From the NCBI GenBank assembly GCA_946549035.1, contig CAMNQH010000029.1, positions 1 through 41,448 of the forward strand: a stretch of 41,448 nucleotides of DNA. Direction: 5' to 3'. The translations under genes were made by a program, and so were the position numbers. A model generated the notes under the pieces. That model was not told the origin of the DNA and did not search any database. It saw only the letters and a program-made list of their open reading frames with translations. Shown one piece after another: positions 1-8,639 of the stretch. The first letter of the stretch is position 1, and every line of letters begins with the position of its first letter. The DNA is from an uncultured Lachnospiraceae bacterium (lineage in GTDB: Bacteria; Bacillota; Clostridia; Lachnospirales; Lachnospiraceae).

Positions 1-155
1 TTGGGGAGATGGATATGTCAGTTACGTGTGGCCAAAAAGAAGGAAGAGGGGGTTGAGGGTCTGTCCCCAGAGCGAATCCAGAAATTAGAAGAGATAGGAA
101 TGGTATGGGATGTACCGGCGTATCAATGGGAGAGGAATTATGCATCTGCAAAACG
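1..155 (+). repeat. Near-identical direct repeat, copy 1 (partner 23163-23317)
   Basis: Positions 1-155 match 23163-23317 with only three mismatches (at 56, 82 and 135), then similarity falls abruptly to ordinary paralog level. A shorter conserved block recurs at about 421-465 versus 23595-23639. The left limit of this copy lies outside the window. Both copies are in HA-repeat coding sequence of the two operon-leading helicases, in the same orientation and about 23.2 kb apart. Confidence 0.9.
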
Positions 156-561
156 ATATTACCAGAGGAATGGAAATTTGGATGTGCCCAGCGCCTATAT
201 AGATGAAGAGGGCATAAGTTTGGGAGCTTGGGTGCGTAAAATGCGCCGGGTGGGGCAGAATTCTGCCTTAAGCCAAGAGCAAATCAGACGCCTGAACCTC
301 ATTGGGATGAAGTGGGAACCAAAGCGGGAGGAGACATGGGAAAAATCATTTGCTGCCGCCTGGGACTACCAGAAAGAATACGGAAGTCTGGAGATACCAG
401 TTTCCTTTACGGCCAGAGACGGCTGCCGCTTGGGAAAATGGGTGCGCCGCCAGAGGGAAGCCTATCAGGCCGGAGCTCTTTCCAGGGAGCGGGTGCAGAA
501 GCTGGAGGAAATAGGTATGAACTGGCAGGCGCAGGATGGAAGGAGTAAGAAATGGATGTGA
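1..561 (+). CDS. Helicase-associated (HA) repeat protein, C-terminal part of a helicase (5' truncated by window)
   Basis: The visible 186 residues are the tail of one HA repeat followed by two full repeats. Each repeat has a W-E-x-x-[FY] helix start, a 'G-[NS]-L-[DE]-[VI]-P' turn, an 'L-G-x-W-[VI]' core and an 'L-x-x-I-G-M-x-W' end. They match the last repeats of the complete 702-aa helicase at 21621-23729, so this is almost certainly the end of a paralogous SF2 helicase whose motor domains lie before the window. The TTG at position 1 is probably an internal codon and not a true start. The stop overlaps the start of the aminotransferase at 552, which implies translational coupling to the glycan operon. 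The function of HA repeats is not established; nucleic-acid binding is the usual assumption. Confidence 0.85.
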   Translation: MGRWICQLRVAKKKEEGVEGLSPERIQKLEEIGMVWDVPAYQWERNYASAKRYYQRNGNLDVPSAYIDEEGISLGAWVRKMRRVGQNSALSQEQIRRLNLIGMKWEPKREETWEKSFAAAWDYQKEYGSLEIPVSFTARDGCRLGKWVRRQREAYQAGALSRERVQKLEEIGMNWQAQDGRSKKWM

Positions 562-1874
562 GTAAAGACCCAAGGTTTTACGGCATAAAGCCCCTGGAAC
601 CTAAGGTATTGCTTTCTTCCCCTACCATGCATGGGGAGGAGCTGGATTATGTAAAAAAAGCTTATGACAGTAACTGGATGAGTACAGTGGGAGAAAATAT
701 TGACGCCCTGGAGGAGACGGCCAGGAAATATACCGGGGCAGAGACGGCCGTGGCGCTTTCCTGCGGTACAGCGGCTTTGCATTTGGCGGTAAAGCTGGCG
801 GCTTTTCGACTGTACCACAGCAGCAGCGGAGTATCAACTCCCTTTGGACTGGGGAGAGGAGGATCCCTGTTAGGAAAGCGTGTTTTTTGCTCTGATATGA
901 CCTTTGCCGCCACGGCCAATCCGATTCTCTATGAGGGCGGAGAACCGGTGTTTATTGACGAAGAGGAAGATACCTGGAATATGGATCCTCTGGCCTTAGA
1001 GCGGGCGTTTGAAATCTACCCGGAAGTGAAGCTGGTAGTGTTGGCCCATTTGTACGGTACTCCTGCAAAAATAAGAAAAATCAAAGAAATCTGTAAAGAA
1101 CATGGGGCGCTCCTGATTGAAGACGCAGCGGAAAGTCTTGGAGCGACCTGTCAGGGAACACAGACAGGAATCCTGGGGGACTATGGAGTAATCAGCTTCA
1201 ATGGAAATAAGATTATTACCGGAAGCAGCGGAGGAATGCTGCTGTGCGGCAGGAAAGAAGAAGCAGAGAGGGCCAGAAAGTGGGCCACCCAAAGCCGGGA
1301 GGCGGCCCCCTGGTATCAGCATGAGGAAATCGGTTATAACTACCGGATGAGCAATGTGGTGGCAGGTATCGTTAGAGGGCAGTGGAGCTATTTAGAGGAG
1401 CATGTCCGAAAGAAACGGGAAATCTACCGTCTGTACCAGGAAGGCTTGTCTGGGCTTCCAGTAAAAATGAACCCCTGGGAAGAAGGAGAGAGCGAGCCTA
1501 ATTTTTGGTTGAGCTGTATGACGATTCATCCAGAGGCCATGTGCAGGACCCAGAGCTCAGAACGGGAAGCGGCTTATGAACGGGAGCGGGGAAAGTCTTG
1601 TCCGGCGGAAATATTAGAGGTGTTGTCCCAATTCCAAGGCGAAGGGCGTCCAATCTGGAAGCCTATGCATTTGCAGCCGGTTTATCGGAACCATGGTTTT
1701 GTAACCAGAGAAAATTTGGAAGGAGAAACTGTTGGGGATATTTCAGCTGGAATGAAAGGAAAAGATGTGGGAGTCGATATATTCCGCCGAGGCTTATGCC
1801 TGCCTTCGGATATTAAAATGGATCGGGTACAGCAAGAAAAGATTATAGAAATGATTTGTAGATGTTTTACATAA
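552..1874 (+). CDS. DegT/DnrJ/EryC1/StrS-family PLP sugar aminotransferase
   Basis: A 440-aa protein of the PLP-dependent nucleotide-sugar aminotransferase family, which converts a keto-sugar nucleotide to an amino sugar. Visible features are the 'SCGTAALHLA' phosphate-binding region, 'EDAAESLGA' and the predicted PLP lysine at about residue 220 in 'SFNGNKIITGSSGG'. The later 'QHEEIGYNYRMSN' segment resembles UDP-N-acetylbacillosamine-type transaminases (PglE/PglC neighbourhood). It is slightly longer than typical members (370-400 aa) because of inserts near residues 80-100 and 320-350. The ATG overlaps the helicase stop by 10 bases. It precedes an initiating sugar transferase, so it may supply the first sugar. 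The matching dehydratase and acetyltransferase are not in the window. Exact substrate is inferred only. Confidence 0.88.
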   Translation: MDVSKDPRFYGIKPLEPKVLLSSPTMHGEELDYVKKAYDSNWMSTVGENIDALEETARKYTGAETAVALSCGTAALHLAVKLAAFRLYHSSSGVSTPFGLGRGGSLLGKRVFCSDMTFAATANPILYEGGEPVFIDEEEDTWNMDPLALERAFEIYPEVKLVVLAHLYGTPAKIRKIKEICKEHGALLIEDAAESLGATCQGTQTGILGDYGVISFNGNKIITGSSGGMLLCGRKEEAERARKWATQSREAAPWYQHEEIGYNYRMSNVVAGIVRGQWSYLEEHVRKKREIYRLYQEGLSGLPVKMNPWEEGESEPNFWLSCMTIHPEAMCRTQSSEREAAYERERGKSCPAEILEVLSQFQGEGRPIWKPMHLQPVYRNHGFVTRENLEGETVGDISAGMKGKDVGVDIFRRGLCLPSDIKMDRVQQEKIIEMICRCFT

Positions 1875-1921
1875 GTAAATGAGAAAAGATAGCATAGGCA
1901 AATTTAGATAAGGACAGATGC

Positions 1922-1966
1922 TTCGATGAAGTGCCGGAATTTTTCAACATTATAAAAGGGGAGAAA
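1922..1966 (+). pseudogene. Remnant of an initiating sugar transferase (about 14 codons)
   Basis: Read in frame from 1922, this intergenic stretch gives F-D-E-V-P-E-F-F-N-I-I-K-G-E. This is the hallmark catalytic segment of bacterial sugar transferases; compare 'LDEIPEIFINVIKGD' in the next gene and 'LDELPQLLNVIKGD' at 24557-25222. It has no start, meets stop codons soon after and lies directly before the ribosome site of the intact sugar transferase. It appears to be a scar left when one initiating transferase was replaced by another. Confidence 0.6.
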
Positions 1967-1967
1967 C

Positions 1968-2642
1968 ATGAGAAAGGGTAAAAATAGGATAAACCGGATA
2001 TATGCTGGATATGTAAAGAGGGGACTTGATCTTTTGATTTCATTGGCAGCCCTTTTCCTGTTTTGGTGGGTGTTTGTGATAGTGGCAGTTTTGGTGAAAA
2101 TCAATCTTGGTTCCCCTGTGCTTTATGCTGTAGAACGGCCGGGATTACATGGAAAATTATTTAAACTATATAAATTCAGATCCATGACAAATGATAAGGA
2201 TGAAAATGGCAATTTGCTGCCGGAAAAAGAGCGTACGCATCATTTTGGAAGTATTTTGCGGTCAACTTCCCTAGATGAAATTCCAGAAATATTTATCAAT
2301 GTAATCAAAGGAGATATGTCTCTCATAGGTCCCCGTCCTCTTGCAAAATCATATCTTCCATATTACACAGAGGAGGAAATGCATCGCCATGACGTCCTTC
2401 CCGGTATTACAGGACTGGCACAAGTAAAAGGAAGAAATCATTTGCCCTGGGAGGAACGGTTTGCACTTGACTTAAAATATGCAGAAAAACTTTCTTTTAG
2501 AATGGATACTTACATTTTTTTACAGACGATACTGAAAGTTATAAAAAGGGCAGACGTGGCTGACGCGGCGATTGCTATGGAGATGGATTTTTCGGCGTAT
2601 CGTGAAAAACAATGGGAAAATAAGAACAGGCAAGAGGATTGA
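1968..2642 (+). CDS. Initiating undecaprenyl-phosphate sugar-1-phosphate transferase (WcaJ/PglC family)
   Basis: A 224-aa monotopic phosphoglycosyltransferase (bacterial sugar transferase family) that loads the first sugar phosphate onto undecaprenyl phosphate at the cytoplasmic membrane face. There is one hydrophobic segment at about residues 18-45, then 'YKFRSM', the catalytic Asp-Glu pair in 'STSLDEIPE', 'KGDMSLIGPRPL' and 'PGITGLAQVKGRN'. This is the short PglC-like form lacking the N-terminal membrane domain of WbaP. The ATG is preceded by AAAAGGGGAGAAAC. With the PglE-like aminotransferase upstream, the first sugar may be an amino sugar (inference). Confidence 0.93.
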   Translation: MRKGKNRINRIYAGYVKRGLDLLISLAALFLFWWVFVIVAVLVKINLGSPVLYAVERPGLHGKLFKLYKFRSMTNDKDENGNLLPEKERTHHFGSILRSTSLDEIPEIFINVIKGDMSLIGPRPLAKSYLPYYTEEEMHRHDVLPGITGLAQVKGRNHLPWEERFALDLKYAEKLSFRMDTYIFLQTILKVIKRADVADAAIAMEMDFSAYREKQWENKNRQED

Positions 2643-2657
2643 CGGAGGTTGGGAGTT

Positions 2658-3962
2658 ATGAGCGAGCAGGTTTTGAAAGGAAAGAAGCTTTTGATTTTAG
2701 CAGGCGGGCCTAATTTGGTAACTCTGGTTAAGAGGGCTAGGTATTTAGGAATACATACGATTGTGACAGATTACTATGATTTGGACACCAGTCCGGCTAA
2801 AAAAATTGCGGATGAATACTGGGACATTAGTTGGAGCGATATAGATCAACTTGAAAGAAAATGCAGAGAAGAGCACGTAAATGGAATCACAACCGGATAT
2901 AGTGAAACGCCGGTAGAAGCATGTATTGAATTATGTGAACGGCTGCAGCTGCCTTGCTATTGTACACGTGAACAATTGGAATTTACACGTGATAAGGTGC
3001 GATTCAAGGAGGTCTGCCGAAAAAACGGAGTACCGACGGTTCAGGAATTTAAATCCATAGAGGATGTAAATGACGGCGATTTTCCGGTGATTGTAAAGCC
3101 GGTAGACCGGGCCGGTTCCATTGGCGTGGGCATAGCAGGCAATCAGAAGGAGCTGTATAAAGTTTACGAATATGCAATGGAGATGTCTTATTGTAAGCAG
3201 GTAATCATAGAAAAATATATTTCAGGAACGAAAATAGACGCGTACTACGAAATAAGAGAAGGGCAGATCACATTGCTTACAACAGATGACGTCATTAACG
3301 CTGCGGATAACGGATATGAAAGAGTGGTTCAAAGCAGTTGGCTGCTGCCGTCCCGGGTTCATACCTTGATTCTGGAGAAGGCGGACGATGCGTTTCGCAG
3401 GCTGCTTAGATTTCTCAAGATCCGTAATGGATATATCTTTTTCTCCGGATTTGAGTATGAGGGGGAAGTTATGTTTTTTGAAGCCGGTTTCAGGCTTTGC
3501 GGCGGACATTGGTATGAGTACCTGCAGAAAAAAGGAATGGTAAATAATCTCGATATTTTTATTTATCATGCTCTGACCGGAAGAACGGATAATATTCCTG
3601 TCCTGGGAGAGGTAAATGAAACTCTCAAATGTGTAGATATCAATATTTATGCAAAGGAAGGAACGATTGCGGAGATAGAAGGACTAGAAGAAATTGCCGC
3701 GATGGAAGATTGTTGCTTTACGCTGCTGACAGGTCATGTAGGTCAGGTGTGCAAGGCGGATAAGGCAATTCTCGATAAAATTGCAATGTTCTATTTTTGC
3801 AGCGAAAGTCCCAAGCAGTTGCAGGAAGATGTGAAACAGGCATATGCACTTTTGAAGATAAACGGTGTAAATGGAGAAGATATGATCTATGACCGCATTG
3901 ACCCGGAGGTGATAAGTTCTTGGTGGGAGAATAAGCAGGAGGAAAAAAGTGATGAATTATGA
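2658..3962 (+). CDS. ATP-grasp ligase-like protein
   Basis: About 434 aa from the ATG at 2658, chosen because GGAGG lies 9-10 bases upstream; a TTG at 2649 is too close to that site. The fold is carbamoyl-phosphate-synthase-like ATP-grasp: an N-terminal pre-ATP domain ('LLILAGGPNLV'), a nucleotide-binding segment 'FPVIVKPVDRAGSIGVG' at about residues 140-157, and later 'FFEAGFRLCGG'. ATP-grasp enzymes join a carboxylate to an amine or thiol through an acyl phosphate. The stop overlaps the next gene, a GltS-like carrier, and a FemAB-like transferase lies two genes on, so an amino-acid (possibly glutamate) ligation step is plausible. The substrate is unknown. Confidence 0.82.
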   Translation: MSEQVLKGKKLLILAGGPNLVTLVKRARYLGIHTIVTDYYDLDTSPAKKIADEYWDISWSDIDQLERKCREEHVNGITTGYSETPVEACIELCERLQLPCYCTREQLEFTRDKVRFKEVCRKNGVPTVQEFKSIEDVNDGDFPVIVKPVDRAGSIGVGIAGNQKELYKVYEYAMEMSYCKQVIIEKYISGTKIDAYYEIREGQITLLTTDDVINAADNGYERVVQSSWLLPSRVHTLILEKADDAFRRLLRFLKIRNGYIFFSGFEYEGEVMFFEAGFRLCGGHWYEYLQKKGMVNNLDIFIYHALTGRTDNIPVLGEVNETLKCVDINIYAKEGTIAEIEGLEEIAAMEDCCFTLLTGHVGQVCKADKAILDKIAMFYFCSESPKQLQEDVKQAYALLKINGVNGEDMIYDRIDPEVISSWWENKQEEKSDEL

Positions 3963-5322
3963 CGCATACTCGTTTGTAATTGACTTTGCATTTATGTCAA
4001 TGCTCTTAGTGCTCGCACAGTTTTTGCGGTCAAAAGTGAAGTTTTTACAAAAGTTCTACATACCGTCGTCTGTGCTTGCCGGTCTTATGGGATTGCTGTG
4101 CGGGCCCCAGGTATTAAATATCATTCCATGGAGTGAAAAAATAGGTTCTTATGCATATTTATTGATTTGTATCGTTTTTGCCGGATTATATCTTGGGAAG
4201 AAAGAAAAGCTCAACATAAAAAAGATCTTTCACAGCGTGGGAGATACGTTTTGTATTAATATGGCTACGGAATTTATTTGTTTTGGTTCGGCGCTGCTAA
4301 TAGGAGGACTCATTCTGTTAGTCGTATTTCCTTCGGTGTTTCGAGAATTTAGTTTGCTGCTTCCGGCAGGATTTTGCGGTGGACATGGATATGCGTCAAC
4401 CATCGGCACTGCTTTGAATCATTTGCTTGGACGGGAAGATTGCGTACAGATAGGGCAGACCTTTGCAACGATAGGTTTGCTGACAGGCCTGTTTGTTGGA
4501 ATTGTTTGTATCAATTTGGCCGCCCGAAAAGGAGCGACATGCTTTATTAAGAAAGCAGACAAGCTGCCGGAGGAATGTCGGACTGGGATTGTTCCCATAG
4601 GAAATCGAAAGTCTATGGGAGAGGAAACCATTAATCCCATGTCCATGGATCCGTTAGCCTGGCATATGTCCTTGACGTTGCTAGCTACCTTGATAGGATA
4701 TAAGTTTTATTACTGGTATAAAGAATATTTACCGAATATTGAATTGCCGATTATGTGCCTGACGATGCTGGCCGGTGTGTTGATTCAGACAATATTAAAT
4801 CACACTTCCTTTAAAGATACGGTAGATAAACATGTTGAGGATCGTATTGGGAGTATGATTACAGATTATCTTGTAGGATTTGGAGTGGCCTCTATTTCGA
4901 TTACGGTGGTTCAAACGTATTTGCTGCCAATCATAATTCTTTGCATTCTTGGAGTGATTTGGCCGCTGATCATGGTTTTTGTTGTTGGTAGAAAGTTATT
5001 TCACAATTATTGGTTTGAGCGTTCCATTTTTATTTTCGGATGGTGCACGGGAGTGGTTGCCATCGGCGTGACCTTGCTTAGAATCTGTGATCCGGAAATG
5101 AAAAGCAAAGCTCTTGATGATTACGGTACGGCATATACTTTAATTTCAATCATCGAGGTATTTATTGTTGCACTGACGCCCCAGTTAGCTGTGTCCATGG
5201 GATGCGGAATCGTGGGAACCATTGAACTGCTGATTGGAATTTCTCTGCTGTTTATGTGTGCAAGGATTTATGGAATTCATAAAGGGAAATTGTCTGAGGT
5301 TCGGAATGAGGAGATGAGATAG
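3952..5322 (+). CDS. GltS-like sodium/glutamate symporter family membrane protein
   Basis: About 456 aa with roughly ten or more hydrophobic segments distributed as two inverted halves. The family signature Gly-Gly-His-Gly occurs in 'AGFCGGHGYAS' at about residues 141-150, a second pore-like region near 'TDYLVGFGVASISI', and a C-terminal 'MGCGIVGTIELLIG'. Known family members import glutamate with sodium; the actual substrate here is inferred. The ATG at 3952 has AGGAGG about 9 bases upstream; a GTG at 3949 is also possible. It overlaps the ATP-grasp gene by 11 bases. A secondary amino-acid carrier is unusual inside a Wzx/Wzy locus and points to amino-acid use in the glycan. Confidence 0.78.
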   Translation: MNYDAYSFVIDFAFMSMLLVLAQFLRSKVKFLQKFYIPSSVLAGLMGLLCGPQVLNIIPWSEKIGSYAYLLICIVFAGLYLGKKEKLNIKKIFHSVGDTFCINMATEFICFGSALLIGGLILLVVFPSVFREFSLLLPAGFCGGHGYASTIGTALNHLLGREDCVQIGQTFATIGLLTGLFVGIVCINLAARKGATCFIKKADKLPEECRTGIVPIGNRKSMGEETINPMSMDPLAWHMSLTLLATLIGYKFYYWYKEYLPNIELPIMCLTMLAGVLIQTILNHTSFKDTVDKHVEDRIGSMITDYLVGFGVASISITVVQTYLLPIIILCILGVIWPLIMVFVVGRKLFHNYWFERSIFIFGWCTGVVAIGVTLLRICDPEMKSKALDDYGTAYTLISIIEVFIVALTPQLAVSMGCGIVGTIELLIGISLLFMCARIYGIHKGKLSEVRNEEMR

Positions 5323-5332
5323 GTGAAAAGCG

Positions 5333-6346
5333 GTGCGTGAAATCGGAAGTGAATTTTGGGATGTTCCGCTGCAAAGCATTAGTAATGATTTATTTTTGCC
5401 ATCAACAGAATGGTTTTTGTCTGGCAGAAGTGCGCTTTCGGCAATAGTAAAAAATTTGTCTGAAAAAAAGTCTGTTGCCATGCCGTCATGGTGTTGTGAA
5501 AGCATGATAAAACCATTTATAAATGCGGGGATGCAGGTGAGTTTTTATCCGGTATATTTCAGGGATGGAGAAGTTATACAGGAAGTCGACACAAATTGCG
5601 ACGTGTTGTTTTTGATGGATTATTTCGGATATACATCAGAATGGGACATAAGTCATTCTTGTGTGATTCGTGATGTTACACACTCTATATTTTCCTCTAT
5701 ATATTCAGATGCAGATTATTATTTTGGAAGTTTGCGTAAATGGTGTGGCATTTGGACGGGAGGATATGCGTGGACCAAAAAGGATCATTCGTTTTTGCTT
5801 TGTGATGTAGAAAGAGATGTGGATGACAAGGGATATGTTTTGCTTCGTAAAAGAGCGATGGAAGAGAAATTTTTATACATAAGAAATGAAATAAATGCAG
5901 ATAAAGGATTTCTGAAGATTTTCCATAAAGCAGAAGAAATTCTCGAAAGGTGTGGGATCTGCGATGCAAACAAACGAGATATTGAATGTGTAAAAAAAAT
6001 GGATGTGGGATACATAACATCACGCCGGAGAGGTAATGCAAAAATTTTGATGGACGCTTTTCCGGAATGGGTGATGTATCAAACATTATCTGATTCAGAC
6101 TGCCCGATGTTTGTGCCGGTTCTGGTGCCAGGCGGCCAGCGGGATCAGCTGAAAACATATTTAATAGAACATGAGATCTATTGTCCGGTTCACTGGCCGA
6201 TTAGTGTGTATCACAATTTGGATGATAAGACAGAGTTTATTTATAAAAATGAACTTAGTCTAGTATGTGATCAGAGATATACAGAAGAAGATATGTATCG
6301 CATAGTGGACATAATTCAGGGATTTTGCAAAGGGGAACGCAAATGA
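5333..6346 (+). CDS. PLP-dependent aminotransferase-fold protein, divergent DegT-like
   Basis: A 337-aa protein starting at GTG 5333, with AGGTGA a few bases upstream and no better ATG nearby. Local features resemble fold-type I PLP enzymes: 'LSGRSALSAIV' near residue 30, 'LFLMDYFGY' near residue 95, 'DVTHSIFSS' around 113-121 (expected PLP ring aspartate) and 'SLRKWCGIWTGGYAW' (probable PLP lysine in SLRKW, then the glycine-rich turn). Overall similarity is too weak to name a substrate. It sits between the GltS-like carrier and the FemAB-like gene, whose ATG overlaps its stop, so a shared role in preparing or attaching an amino group or amino acid is plausible. Confidence 0.62.
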   Translation: MREIGSEFWDVPLQSISNDLFLPSTEWFLSGRSALSAIVKNLSEKKSVAMPSWCCESMIKPFINAGMQVSFYPVYFRDGEVIQEVDTNCDVLFLMDYFGYTSEWDISHSCVIRDVTHSIFSSIYSDADYYFGSLRKWCGIWTGGYAWTKKDHSFLLCDVERDVDDKGYVLLRKRAMEEKFLYIRNEINADKGFLKIFHKAEEILERCGICDANKRDIECVKKMDVGYITSRRRGNAKILMDAFPEWVMYQTLSDSDCPMFVPVLVPGGQRDQLKTYLIEHEIYCPVHWPISVYHNLDDKTEFIYKNELSLVCDQRYTEEDMYRIVDIIQGFCKGERK

Positions 6347-7392
6347 CAGCAATCAAAGAAATCCATATAAAGGAGACAGGGCGCTGGGATACTCTAATCC
6401 GCTCGTTTCCGAATTATGAGGTATTCTATTTGAACGAGTATGCACGGGCATTTATGGAAGAAGACCCAAAGAACGGGGAACCTATCCTTCTGTATTATGA
6501 AAAAGGAAATGACAGAGCAGTAAACGTAATGTTTAAAAGAGATATATCCAAGGATGAGAAGCTTGCTGGGAGAGTAGAGCCGAAACAGTATTTTGACTTG
6601 ATATCTCCATATGGATATGGTGGTTTTTGGGGGCGTGTAACGGATTATGCATCCTTAAATCGAGCCTATGAGGATTACTGTATTTCTCAGGGATATGTCT
6701 GCGAATTTGTGAGGTTTGCCTTGTTTGGAGATTACCGAGAGCATTATTCCGGAGAAGTTGAGACAAGAACCCATAATGTGGTGCGTACCCTTGAGATGCC
6801 CCTGGAGGAACTGTGGATGGATGTAAAGCAAAAAGTCCGCAAAAATGTAAAGCGCGCCCATAAAAATGACTTGAAGCTTGTGATGGAGAATACCGGAGAG
6901 CATCTAAATGAGTTTTTAGACATTTATTATTCTACCATGGAGCGCAGCCAGGCGGAAGGCGAGTTCTATTTTTCCAGAGATTTTTTTGAGACCCTGAATC
7001 AGATGGAAGACAACCTCATGTATTTTTATGTCCTCTATGGGGAGCATGTAGTTTCTGCGGAGCTGGTACTCTATGGAGCAGAGAATGTTTACTCTTATTT
7101 GGGCGGTACGCGAAAAGAATTTTTTGAGCTGCGCCCCAATGATTTCCTGAAATTTGAGATTATTAAGTGGGCCCATGAGAAAGGATTGAAAAACTTTGTA
7201 TTAGGCGGCGGATACGGGGCGGATGACGGAATCTTCCAATATAAGGCCTGCCTTGCGCCAAAAGGGATTGTAGATTTTTACATTGGAAGAAAGATTTTTA
7301 ATGGGAGTACATATGAGATGCTTACCGATTTACGGCTTCAAACAAAGGCAGAGTACAAAAAGAGCGGATATTTTCCGGAGTATCGGGCATAA
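6343..7392 (+). CDS. FemAB/GNAT-like peptidyl or aminoacyl transferase
   Basis: About 349 aa from ATG 6343, which overlaps the previous stop as ATGA and follows AAAGGGGAACGC. The architecture is that of FemAB-type proteins: two GNAT-like halves, 'KQKVRKNVKRAHKN' in the middle, and a C-terminal acyltransferase core 'YVLYGEHVVSAELVLYG', 'YSYLGGTRKEFFELRPND', 'FVLGGGYGADDGIFQYKA'. Characterised FemABX proteins move amino acids from aminoacyl-tRNA to lipid II; relatives in glycan loci probably acylate sugars. Its position beside the ATP-grasp and GltS-like genes supports amino-acid decoration of the polysaccharide. Acyl donor and acceptor are not determined. Confidence 0.8.
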   Translation: MTAIKEIHIKETGRWDTLIRSFPNYEVFYLNEYARAFMEEDPKNGEPILLYYEKGNDRAVNVMFKRDISKDEKLAGRVEPKQYFDLISPYGYGGFWGRVTDYASLNRAYEDYCISQGYVCEFVRFALFGDYREHYSGEVETRTHNVVRTLEMPLEELWMDVKQKVRKNVKRAHKNDLKLVMENTGEHLNEFLDIYYSTMERSQAEGEFYFSRDFFETLNQMEDNLMYFYVLYGEHVVSAELVLYGAENVYSYLGGTRKEFFELRPNDFLKFEIIKWAHEKGLKNFVLGGGYGADDGIFQYKACLAPKGIVDFYIGRKIFNGSTYEMLTDLRLQTKAEYKKSGYFPEYRA

Positions 7393-7406
7393 GGGCGGAG
7401 GGATTT

Positions 7407-8618
7407 ATGAATGTTTTATTTTTAACGCTTCTGGATTTTACATCCATCCGGGAACATACAATCTATACGGATTTGCTGCGGGAGTTTCATAAACACGGCC
7501 ATCATGTGTATGCCATTTCTCCGGTGGAAAGAAGAAAACACAGCGGCGGACAGGTGATAGAAACACCAGAGGGTGACATTTTAAAGCTTTCCATAGGCAA
7601 TATAACCAGAACAAACTTGATTGAGAAGGGAATATCCACCCTGCAAATAGAATCTCAATTTATCTGGGGCTTGAAGCAGTATTTTGGGCATGTGACCTTT
7701 GATCTGGTACTGTATTCTACTCCGCCCATTACCTTCGGCCGTGTAGTGGAGTTTGTAAAAAAAAGAGACAAAGCCAGGTCCTACTTACTTTTGAAGGATA
7801 TTTTTCCACAGAACGCAGTTGATTTGGGGATGCTTAAAAATTCGGGATTAAAAGGAATCATATATCGGTACTTTCGAAAGAAAGAAAAAAAATTGTACCA
7901 GATGTCGGACGCTATCGGCTGCATGAGCCAGGCCAATGTGGAATATGTGAAAAAGCACAATCCCCAAATAGACCCTGAGAAAGTGGAAATCTGTGCCAAT
8001 AGTGTAGAAGCAGTCGACATGGGAGTGGATAAAAAGACCCAAGAGCGCATTCGCAGGAAATATCAGATTCCTTTGGAGAAAAAGGTTTTTGTATATGGAG
8101 GGAATCTGGGTAAGCCTCAGGGAATTGATTTTTTTATAGAATGCTTAAGAAAGCAGGAAAAAGCCCCGGAAGTATATTTTTTAGTTATCGGGGAAGGCAC
8201 GGAATATGAAAAGCTAAAAGAGTACATAACCAGAGAGAGGCCAGGGCATGTAAAACTTATGAAGCGTTTGCCCAGGGAGGATTATGACGCTATGGTGGGG
8301 GCCTGCGACGTGGGGCTGATTTTTTTGGATCATCGTTTTACGATTCCCAATTTTCCTAGCCGTATCTTAAGCTATATGCAGGCAAGACTGCCGGTTTTGG
8401 CGGTGACAGACCCCAATACGGATGTGGGACAGGAAATAACAGAAGGCGGGTTCGGCTGGTGGTGTGAAAGCAATGACGCGGTGCAGTTTTCAAAGCTTGT
8501 TTGCGAGATTAAGGGTATGGAGCTTGAAGCCTATGGGGAACGTGCATTTCGTTATTTGCAGGAGCATTATAGCGTCAAAGACAGCTATGAGAGAATTGTG
8601 GGAAGCGTAAACAGATAA
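7407..8618 (+). CDS. Glycosyltransferase family 4 (WbuB-like)
   Basis: A 403-aa GT-B glycosyltransferase. The N-terminal Rossmann half starts 'MNVLFLTLLDF'; the C-terminal donor-binding half has 'VFVYGGNLGKPQGIDFFIEC' and 'DVGLIFLDHRFTIPNFPSR'. The same pattern occurs in the GT at 27167-28408 of locus 2 ('DVGLIFLDHRFTIANIPSR'), so the two loci carry paralogs that may make the same linkage. The ATG follows GGCGGAGGGATTT. Cytoplasmic, adding a sugar to the lipid-linked repeat unit; donor unknown. Confidence 0.9.
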   Translation: MNVLFLTLLDFTSIREHTIYTDLLREFHKHGHHVYAISPVERRKHSGGQVIETPEGDILKLSIGNITRTNLIEKGISTLQIESQFIWGLKQYFGHVTFDLVLYSTPPITFGRVVEFVKKRDKARSYLLLKDIFPQNAVDLGMLKNSGLKGIIYRYFRKKEKKLYQMSDAIGCMSQANVEYVKKHNPQIDPEKVEICANSVEAVDMGVDKKTQERIRRKYQIPLEKKVFVYGGNLGKPQGIDFFIECLRKQEKAPEVYFLVIGEGTEYEKLKEYITRERPGHVKLMKRLPREDYDAMVGACDVGLIFLDHRFTIPNFPSRILSYMQARLPVLAVTDPNTDVGQEITEGGFGWWCESNDAVQFSKLVCEIKGMELEAYGERAFRYLQEHYSVKDSYERIVGSVNR

Positions 8619-8639
8619 GCCCCCATGCGAGGAAGAGAG

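Noticed and set aside
7755-7895. A8 runs in the GT4 gene and T7/T8 runs at about 15288 and 30052
   Set aside because: All are in frame in intact genes and A/T runs of this length are common at this base composition; no sign of switching.
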